Positions 5,082-8,492 of a stretch of DNA of 8,492 nt are shown piece after piece; positions within the stretch are counted from its first letter, which is position 1; the number at the start of each line of letters is the position of its first letter. The DNA lies in contig JBAZEK010000019.1 of NCBI GenBank assembly GCA_041653995.1, forward strand, positions 1 through 8,492, written 5' to 3'. The position numbers and the translations under genes were made by a program. The DNA comes from Dehalococcoidia bacterium. GTDB taxonomy: Bacteria > Chloroflexota > Dehalococcoidia > GIF9 > UBA5629. Under the pieces are notes generated by a model, which saw only the letters and a list, made by a program, of their open reading frames with translations, did not search any database and was not told where the DNA came from.

Positions 5082-6833
5082 CATGTGGTCGCCGGTTTCC
5101 CGACGCATTGGACTATGTTTTCCCTTTCGGGCGGGGCGCTCTAGCTGGTTATTAAGGGGGCTGAACCCCTCCAGTAGTCTCTACACCTTCCGAGGATGTA
5201 TCCTCGGCTTGGCTCGGCGTTGCCTTACCTTGCGGGTTAGGGTTCACCGAGTTCACCCCGTTTCGCTGAATGAGTCCCATTGTGATATAATTCTGAGTAT
5301 GAAGAAAGTGCCGTACATCCACAAGACATGCGCGTACTGTGGCAAGGCCTTCGAGGTTAGGCCTTCGCTCGACAGGGTTAAGTTTTGCTCCCGCGACTGT
5401 TACTGGAAGAACATGACATTCTCCCGCGAGCCTAACTTCACTTGTGCCTACTGCGGTAAGACGATGTGGAAGCAGCCCTGCTTTGCCTACGGTTCAAGGG
5501 CGGTCAAGAAACAGAAGTACTGCTCCGATGCCTGTTGGCACAAGGCGAGTTCCGAACAACGGCGCGGCGAGAACAACCCCGCGTGGAAGGGCGGGCTTAC
5601 GCTTGTCTATAAGTACATCCACAACAGCCACGCCACGAAAGAGTGGGCGAGGCAAGTTATGGAACGCGCCAGTTACAAGTGCGAGGAGTGCGGCTCTGAA
5701 GCCGAACACGTCCATCACATCCGCAGTGTCGAGGAGTTGATAACCCTTCTATACTCACTAGATAACGGGAAGGCGCTTTGCACTGAATGTCATGCAAAGC
5801 AACCGAATCACAACGGGAACTTCATTAGACGGCCTCAGTTGAAGGAGAAGTTAACCGTCTCGTAGGTTATCGCCGTGTTCTCGCTCTTGGACCGCGCCGC
5901 AAGCAGAGGAACATCGTTGACGTGGATGGTATCGCCCTTGCTCAGACCCGCCTCAAACCGGCGGTCAACCATCGACGCAAAGAGAAGATTGCTCTCTCGC
6001 GCCTCCAGTAGCAGGGGCGACCAGTATTCGGGAATGAAGTTGTCTTGGGTAGTGTTGTCAAAACCTTTGTGTTAGCTCATGCTTTCACATGAGAGCAGAC
6101 TATACCTTCACACCTTTCGGTGGCCTAGCGTTTAGTCGTTGAGCCTAGTTTCTGTTACCCCAACGAGCGACTGCGCCCTTCATGCCATTGCTTGAAAGGG
6201 CTTCGTGGCTCGCGCCAGGGCGCTCAGTGTTCAACTTCACAGCAGAGAAGTGTTGGGTAGTGCGGCTGTTCAATTCCTTCATCTTCATCGCCAGTGACCA
6301 CTCGTACTCCGTGATTGGAGTGCGGAAGTCGGTGTGCATCTCGCGGGATGCGATGTAGATGAGCGCAAGCGCCGCCCGTTCTTGCTTGGTAGCCAATACT
6401 GGCATCACCCATGAAAGGAACGCCTTTGCGCGCTTCAGCCCCACCATCTTGATAGACCACGCCTCGCGGTAGGCATTCCCGTTCTTGGCGACTCCATGAG
6501 GGCGTTGCCAAGATATGTGATGTCCAATGTCTGCGCGGGCGAGAATGTCGTGCGCCTTGTCCAGCGCCGCCGTATCGGTAGAGCCCAACATGGCTTGTGG
6601 CTGAACCTTTGGCCCGCCGTTCTTTGCCGCGCTTGGCCGTATGGTCAGGCAGACAGACCCTTCACCGTCGAAGAATCCCGCCAGCCAGCCCAAATCTTCT
6701 CCAGAAACTTTCGGTTGCTGATTATCCAATTCTTGCCTCTCTTACCTAATCAGTGTGCAAGACTCTAAGGATGTCCCAGTCAATTGAGCTAGGTTACGAG
6801 TCCTTACTTGAACTCCGTGGCGCCTGTCGCCAT
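4457..6833 (-). CDS. Major capsid protein gene, three exons split by two group I introns
   Basis: Join of 6833-6811, 6063-5854 and 5081-4457: 858 bases, 285 residues. The ATG at 6833 follows TAGGAGG and a five-base spacer. The spliced protein starts MATGATEFFDNTTQDNFIPE and continues YWSPLLLEARESNLLFASMV. It then runs through GDTIHVNDVP, ITYETV/SHSQVDISID at the second junction, QYYYAAIAVEKETEVQALQ, and ends with SGVWVKSL. The 'FIPE.WS..LL.AR..NL.FA' start, GDT strand and 'ID..YY....V' strand are the pattern of HK97-fold coat proteins of P22- and T7-like phages, which build the icosahedral shell. Position downstream of the scaffold gene agrees. Without splicing, exon 1 gives only nine residues and exon 2 stops seven codons into intron 2, so splicing is essential. 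Capsid identity is high confidence; exact splice bases are predictions. Confidence 0.88.
5082..5853 (-). ncRNA. Group I intron 2 of the capsid gene (772 nt, antisense HNH gene inside)
   Basis: Self-splicing RNA core read on the minus strand. P1: exon AGACGGU with GCCGUCU (5833-5827), with U5854·G5833 at the splice site. P10: exon CUCG with UGAG (5837-5834). P2: 5825-5815 with 5278-5270. P3: CGGGGUG (5260-5254) with CGCCCCG (5138-5132). P4: CUCGG (5251-5247) with CCGAG (5217-5213). P6: hairpin 5207-5190. P7: G(A)GACUA (5181-5175) with UAGUCC (5115-5110), containing the conserved bulged base. P8: CCC-GAAA-GGG (5131-5122). There is an extra P7.1-type hairpin at 5172-5154 and a P9 hairpin after P7. 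The last intron base is G5082. An alternative end at 5072 (…CCCAG) would keep frame only with a splice after U5853. All core helices are present, so it is probably active. Confidence 0.87.
5283..5291 (+). promoter_or_regulatory. Extended -10 promoter for the HNH gene
   Basis: TGaTATAAT: a perfect -10 hexamer (5286-5291) with the TGn extension. No good -35 is present (TTCGCT at 5262-5267, spacer 18, is weak), which extended -10 promoters tolerate. The ATG begins 8 bases after the last T, so the predicted start of transcription falls at or one base before the start codon. Confidence 0.6.
5299..5865 (+). CDS. HNH homing endonuclease with two zinc knuckles, antisense inside intron 2
   Basis: The protein has 188 residues. 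Cysteine pairs C11/C14-C30/C34 and C49/C52-C75/C79 form two treble-clef-like zinc motifs. An ENNPAWKGG linker (91-99), common in phage HNH enzymes, follows. The HNH domain has structural zinc cysteines C128/C131 and C161/C164, catalytic H139-H140, N156 and H165. Such enzymes cut DNA to spread the intron or themselves into empty alleles. ATG 5299 is preferred over the in-frame ATG at 5083, because 5083-5298 is antisense to the intron core and encodes no conserved sequence. There is no Shine-Dalgarno, but TGaTATAAT lies just upstream, suggesting a leaderless message. The last codons run through antisense P2, P1 and 12 bases of capsid exon 2. The orientation opposite to the host gene is unusual. 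Confidence 0.88.
   Translation: MKKVPYIHKTCAYCGKAFEVRPSLDRVKFCSRDCYWKNMTFSREPNFTCAYCGKTMWKQPCFAYGSRAVKKQKYCSDACWHKASSEQRRGENNPAWKGGLTLVYKYIHNSHATKEWARQVMERASYKCEECGSEAEHVHHIRSVEELITLLYSLDNGKALCTECHAKQPNHNGNFIRRPQLKEKLTVS
5854..6063 (-). CDS. Major capsid protein exon 2 (N-arm/E-loop region)
   Basis: Encodes capsid residues 8-77: FFDNTTQDNFIPEYWSPLLL through to AITYET and the first two bases of a valine codon. It has no plausible start codon or ribosome site of its own, and group I intron sequence lies on both sides. Its last bases AGACGGU pair with GCCGUCU in intron 2. Twelve bases (5854-5865) are also the last codons and stop of the HNH gene on the other strand. Confidence 0.82.
6064..6810 (-). 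ncRNA. Group I intron 1 of the capsid gene (747 nt, LAGLIDADG ORF inside)
   Basis: Read on the minus strand. P1: exon GAGUU with GACUC (6802-6798), U6811·G6802 at the splice site, extended by C6810-G6803. P3: CCUAGC (6793-6788) with GCUAGG (6129-6124). P7: A(C)GACUA (6139-6133) with UAGUCU (6102-6097), again with one bulged base. P8: CACC-GAAA-GGUG (6122-6111). P9: CUCAUG with CAUGAG (6093-6076). The CUCAACGACUA block matches the R element typical of phage group I introns. P6 is probably GAGUCU (6765-6760) with AGGCUC (6146-6141), putting the endonuclease gene in the P6 loop; P4/P5 are less certain. The last base is taken as G6064, giving phase-correct exon joining (GAG TT|T TTT GAC) and a short UUU/AAG P10. 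Confidence 0.85.
6145..6729 (-). CDS. LAGLIDADG homing endonuclease encoded in intron 1
   Basis: The protein has 194 residues with one LAGLIDADG motif at residues 13-24 (LGWLAGFFDGEG), whose acidic residues (D21/E23) would bind the catalytic metal. Single-motif enzymes work as homodimers and cut long, nearly palindromic sites in intron-free alleles. The body has alternating strand and helix segments (AWSIKMVGLKRAKAFLSWVM; ALALIYIASREM), consistent with the LAGLIDADG_1-type fold. The start is a TTG at 6729, chosen because GAGAGG (6741-6736) lies six bases upstream, while an in-frame stop at 6744-6742 bars a longer form. The TAG stop abuts the intron's P6/P7 segment, so the gene ends where the ribozyme core resumes. 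It is expressed from the same strand as the capsid gene. A maturase role is possible but not shown. Confidence 0.9.
   Translation of the reverse strand: MDNQQPKVSGEDLGWLAGFFDGEGSVCLTIRPSAAKNGGPKVQPQAMLGSTDTAALDKAHDILARADIGHHISWQRPHGVAKNGNAYREAWSIKMVGLKRAKAFLSWVMPVLATKQERAALALIYIASREMHTDFRTPITEYEWSLAMKMKELNSRTTQHFSAVKLNTERPGASHEALSSNGMKGAVARWGNRN
6811..6833 (-). CDS. Major capsid protein exon 1 (MATGATE + 2 bases)
   Basis: ATG at 6833 lies behind TAGGAGG, which also contains the stop of the upstream gene. Seven codons plus TT precede the predicted 5' splice site after U6811. The exon end GAGTT pairs with intron bases GACTC (6802-6798), placing the required U·G pair at the splice site. Unspliced, the frame ends after MATGATEFK. 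Confidence 0.75.
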
Positions 6834-6842
6834 CTAAGCCTC

Positions 6843-7214
6843 CTATGGGGAAATGTCCTTGAATCGCCGGTTTACGGCGTCGATAACTTCGCCGGGAACC
6901 TGAATGTCAAAGAACTTCCACAGGTCGGTATAGGTCTGTGCCTCAAGCCGCTTCAGGAATGCGGCCCTGTTCGTAGCCTCATCCGTCTTGAACCCCTGTC
7001 GAAGTGGCACACACCACTGCGAGAGGAGTTTCATGAGCGCCTTCCGCTCGCCCTTCTGTTCGGGGTCGAGAACTTCAGGCGCGGGTGGCGTGTCGTCCTT
7101 GGTGAAGGCTTCGCCACCATTCACGGCAACGGCCCCTGTCACAACGGCTTCGGTCACTCCGCCCAGTTGCTTGAAAGCATCCCTTACGATTGTGTTGTTC
7201 TTCAGCTTGGCCAT
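6843..7214 (-). CDS. Unknown 123-aa protein between scaffold and capsid genes
   Basis: ATG at 7214, three bases after the preceding stop, with GGAGG upstream inside the end of that gene. The protein is basic and helical at its start (MAKLKNNTIVRDAFKQLGGV), has a flexible middle rich in Pro, Asp and Glu (residues 38-55), then a helical C-terminal half with RKALMKLLSQW and FLKRLEAQTYTDLWKFFD. No cysteine cluster, membrane segment or enzyme motif is present. Its place between scaffold and MCP suggests an assembly or virion protein, perhaps a minor head protein. I do not recognise a family. Its TAG stop is the first three bases of the MCP ribosome site, so expression of the two should be coupled. 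Confidence 0.72.
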   Translation of the reverse strand: MAKLKNNTIVRDAFKQLGGVTEAVVTGAVAVNGGEAFTKDDTPPAPEVLDPEQKGERKALMKLLSQWCVPLRQGFKTDEATNRAAFLKRLEAQTYTDLWKFFDIQVPGEVIDAVNRRFKDISP

Positions 7215-7217
7215 GTT

Positions 7218-7475
7218 TCAGTCCTCCATACACGAAAGCGGTTTGTCTATCGGCAGAGTCCCTTCTGCACCACACTTCGGACACTTGAACTTATTGCCCC
7301 ACCATCTACCCTTGCACCACAGCCCCGAGGCGGTCACAAACCACCACTCATAGGCTGTCTTGGTAAGCGCGTCCGACGCTTCTTTCGCAAGCGGTTCGTC
7401 GCACTTGAAACAGTGGATGGTGCGGATATTGTTCGGTATCCCCTTGGTACGAGGCTTGAATGTGAGAGGTCTCAC
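7218..7475 (-). CDS. Small zinc-ribbon protein, 85 aa
   Basis: GTG start at 7475 overlaps the scaffold stop by four bases (GTGA), and upstream there is only a weak AGGG, so it is probably read by ribosomes finishing the scaffold gene. CFKC (residues 22-25) and CPKC (residues 66-69) form two knuckles about 40 residues apart. Between them is a hydrophobic, Trp-rich segment (YEWWFVTASGLWCKGRWWG). The pair fits a zinc ribbon. No catalytic motif is visible and no named family is recognised. Phage zinc-ribbon proteins can be DNA-binding or structural; the position within the head module leans toward assembly but does not prove it. Confidence 0.7.
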   Translation of the reverse strand: MRPLTFKPRTKGIPNNIRTIHCFKCDEPLAKEASDALTKTAYEWWFVTASGLWCKGRWWGNKFKCPKCGAEGTLPIDKPLSCMED

Positions 7476-8134
7476 ATCTTGCCCTTGTACGCAGCAAGGA
7501 GTTCCGCCGGTGTACGAGCCTTCGACTTGGCCTTGTCCCAGTCACCCGGCTTGATGGGTTCGGGTTCGTTCGTCGCACTCGGCCCGCCTGCCAGACTTGT
7601 CCCGCCTGCGTCCTTGATGGCCTGCTTGTGCTTCAGTTCGGCAGCTTCCGCCGCCTTAGTCGCTGCACTCTTAGCAGCCTCTTGGTACAGGTACGTCAGT
7701 CCGTCAACCGGCTCTTTCGAGTTGGCTGTCCGGTACTGAGGAGAGTTCTCGTCCCACCCGTTCTCTTTACAGATACGGGACGCCACCGTTGCAAACGCAA
7801 CGACTTCGGGGGCGACTTCGGGTTCCTTGGGCTTTGGTGCGGCCTCCCTCGCCAGTCGGATGACCTCCGACGGCTTGGGCTTGCGCTTCGGTTCCTCCTC
7901 CTCGTCGCTGTCCCGCGTTGCGTCAAGGGCCTTCGCAATCCGGTCCTCGAACGCGGTGAAGTCGTCACGAGTGATGAACCTCTCACGCTGCTTGTTGAGT
8001 TCGGTCTGGAGCTTCTTGTACTGGGGTTCAAGCTCGTCCAGCCTCTGCGCCTTGGGAGCAATCGCCTCGTACTTGGCCTTCCAGTCCTCGGTTGGTGTTT
8101 CCGCCGGAGGCGTTATCACCTTGGGTTCGTCCAT
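7472..8134 (-). CDS. Probable capsid scaffolding protein
   Basis: The protein has 220 residues. ATG at 8134 follows AAGGAG with a five-base spacer. It is very hydrophilic, rich in Glu, Lys, Ala and Pro. A predicted coiled coil spans about residues 17-55 (WKAKYEAIAPKAQRLDELEP, then QYKKLQTELNKQRERF). An acidic DSDEEEEPKRKPKP linker lies near residue 78, there is an Ala/Lys-rich helix near 155-175, and a Pro/Glu-rich segment precedes a basic C-terminus (AELLAAYKGKM). This composition, length and position just upstream of the capsid gene are what scaffolding proteins of P22/T7-type phages look like. They act as an internal frame for procapsid assembly and leave before DNA packaging. Scaffold sequences diverge fast, so this is by architecture and gene order rather than a motif. 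Confidence 0.78.
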   Translation of the reverse strand: MDEPKVITPPAETPTEDWKAKYEAIAPKAQRLDELEPQYKKLQTELNKQRERFITRDDFTAFEDRIAKALDATRDSDEEEEPKRKPKPSEVIRLAREAAPKPKEPEVAPEVVAFATVASRICKENGWDENSPQYRTANSKEPVDGLTYLYQEAAKSAATKAAEAAELKHKQAIKDAGGTSLAGGPSATNEPEPIKPGDWDKAKSKARTPAELLAAYKGKM

Positions 8135-8175
8135 GTCCTCTCCTTCGCGGTTAGCTTTTCCGGTTCCCGCACAAC

Positions 8176-8206
8176 AAAAAAGGCGACGCCTTGACAGGTC
8201 GTCGCC
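8176..8206 (-). terminator. Intrinsic terminator on the minus strand, upstream of the scaffold gene
   Basis: On the minus strand a stem GGCGACG/CGTCGCC (8206-8200 with 8188-8182) continues into ACCT/AGG pairing around a GTCA loop and is followed at once by six U residues (8181-8176). It lies about 160 bases after the stop of the gene at the right edge and 40 bases before the scaffold ATG. It would reduce read-through from upstream or require antitermination for scaffold and capsid expression. Confidence 0.8.
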
Positions 8207-8218
8207 GGGGTGTAGAAT
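8191..8218 (+). promoter_or_regulatory. Sigma70-type promoter TTGACA-16-TAGAAT
   Basis: A consensus -35 (8191-8196), a 16-base spacer and a good -10 (8213-8218) face right. The ATG of the small plus-strand ORF starts 8 bases after the -10. The -35 lies within the hairpin of the minus-strand terminator, so sequence conservation there may serve both elements. Confidence 0.6.
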
Positions 8219-8225
8219 GGGTGGT

Positions 8226-8372
8226 ATGGAAGTGGTAGGGTGGTGGTTGCTTAGTGCTGTTGTCCCCCCCTCTCCGCTTGTGCTCTATGGAGTGTCAGGG
8301 AGTGGCCGTCAGGCAGCCTTGGTCTGTGCCGCCATGTGGTTCCTCTTGGTCACGGCGCTGTGGGTATCTTAG
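8226..8372 (+). CDS. Small predicted membrane protein, 48 aa, likely leaderless
   Basis: Reads MEVVGWWLLSAVVPPSPLVL, then a short polar loop (YGVSGSGRQ), then a second hydrophobic stretch ending FLLVTALWVS. This gives two candidate membrane segments separated by a basic loop. No ribosome site precedes it, but a strong promoter does, at the same 8-base distance seen for the HNH gene. Its stop overlaps by two bases the stop of the minus-strand gene at the right edge, so the two are convergent. It could be a holin-like or superinfection-related peptide, or chance translation in an antisense gap. The promoter is the main argument that it is real. Confidence 0.45.
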   Translation: MEVVGWWLLSAVVPPSPLVLYGVSGSGRQAALVCAAMWFLLVTALWVS

Positions 8373-8492
8373 TAGCGGACGTTGACCGTCTTGGGCACGG
8401 CCTTCTTTTCCTTCTCCTTCTCGCCGCCAAGCGCGTACTCAGAGAAGATGAGTTGTTCCGGCCTGCCCTCGCGCAAGCCCTGTTCCGCCTGC
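8369..8492 (-). CDS. C-terminal end of an upstream structural protein, possibly portal (cut by right edge)
   Basis: The minus-strand frame is open from the window edge to a TAA at 8371-8369. The last residues include EGRPEQLIFSEYALGG followed by a Lys/Glu-rich run (GEKEKEKKAVPKTVNVRY). A charged, disordered C-terminus just ahead of the scaffold gene is where portal proteins sit in T7/P22-like phages. With only about 40 residues visible, the portal call rests on gene order alone. Confidence 0.5.
   Translation of the reverse strand, partial: QAEQGLREGRPEQLIFSEYALGGEKEKEKKAVPKTVNVRY

Noticed and set aside
3251..5155. 634-codon open frame on the plus strand
   Set aside because: It is antisense to the paralog, 263-residue and capsid genes, has no ribosome site or recognisable domain, and crosses the intron core. 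Long antisense frames arise from the GC-biased third positions of the real genes.
5083..5298. N-terminal extension of the HNH gene to ATG 5083
   Set aside because: The added 72 residues are the complement of intron helices P3-P9, lack conserved motifs, and the better start has a promoter directly upstream.
5082..6810. Inteins instead of introns
   Set aside because: Both interruptions contain stop codons in the capsid frame immediately after the exons and show no Cys/Ser start or His-Asn end, while group I helices are present.
6753..7739. 328-codon open frame on the plus strand
   Set aside because: Covers capsid exon 1, the unknown 123-residue gene, the zinc ribbon and scaffold in antisense; composition is low-complexity shadow and no motif is seen.
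1..8492. CRISPR array, tRNA genes or insertion-sequence ends
   Set aside because: No regularly spaced repeats, no cloverleaf with a GTTCRANNC arm, and no transposase or terminal inverted repeats could be found by reading both strands.

Overview
The window is part of the structural (virion) module of a tailed double-stranded DNA phage. It is probably an uncultured member, since no gene is close enough to a textbook phage to name. Almost everything is read from the minus strand, right to left, in a tightly packed operon. The order is: C-terminus of a probable portal protein (right edge), scaffolding protein, a small zinc-ribbon protein, an unknown 123-residue protein, the major capsid protein (MCP), a 263-residue virion-type protein, two tandem paralogous 232/233-residue proteins, a 47-residue zinc ribbon, a 56-residue helical protein, two beta-rich virion-type proteins, a small exported protein, and an N-terminal fragment of a YkgJ-type Cys-cluster protein (left edge). 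The portal-scaffold-capsid order is typical of tailed phages. No integrase, repressor or tRNA gene is visible.

The most striking region is 4457-6833. The MCP gene lies in three pieces, separated by two group I introns transcribed with it. Exon 1 (6833-6811) encodes only the first seven residues and two bases of codon 8. Exon 2 (6063-5854) encodes the conserved N-arm/E-loop part. Exon 3 (5081-4457) encodes the rest. Joined at the predicted sites they give one uninterrupted 285-residue HK97-fold-like capsid protein. Intron 1 (6810-6064) carries a single-motif LAGLIDADG endonuclease on the sense strand, starting at TTG behind a Shine-Dalgarno sequence. Intron 2 (5853-5082) carries an HNH endonuclease with two extra zinc knuckles on the opposite strand. 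That gene sits in the P2 region of the intron, and its 3' end runs back through P2, P1, the 5' splice site and 12 bases of exon 2. P1, P3, P7 with its bulged base, P8 with a GAAA loop and P9 can be paired by eye in both introns. P2, P4 and P6 are also clear in intron 2.

Two features break the minus-strand pattern. The HNH gene has an extended -10 promoter (TGaTATAAT) and a 48-residue membrane protein at 8226-8372 has a TTGACA/TAGAAT promoter. In both, the ATG lies exactly 8 bases past the last base of the -10 box, so both messages would be leaderless or nearly so. The second promoter's -35 box lies inside the hairpin of an intrinsic terminator acting on the opposite strand, which separates the probable portal gene from the scaffold gene. 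In the late operon, many stop codons are TAG fused to the next Shine-Dalgarno (TAGGAG/TAGGAGG), pointing to tight translational coupling. The base composition is moderately GC-rich. The host cannot be named from this window, although leaderless-type promoters would suit hosts where leaderless messages are common.
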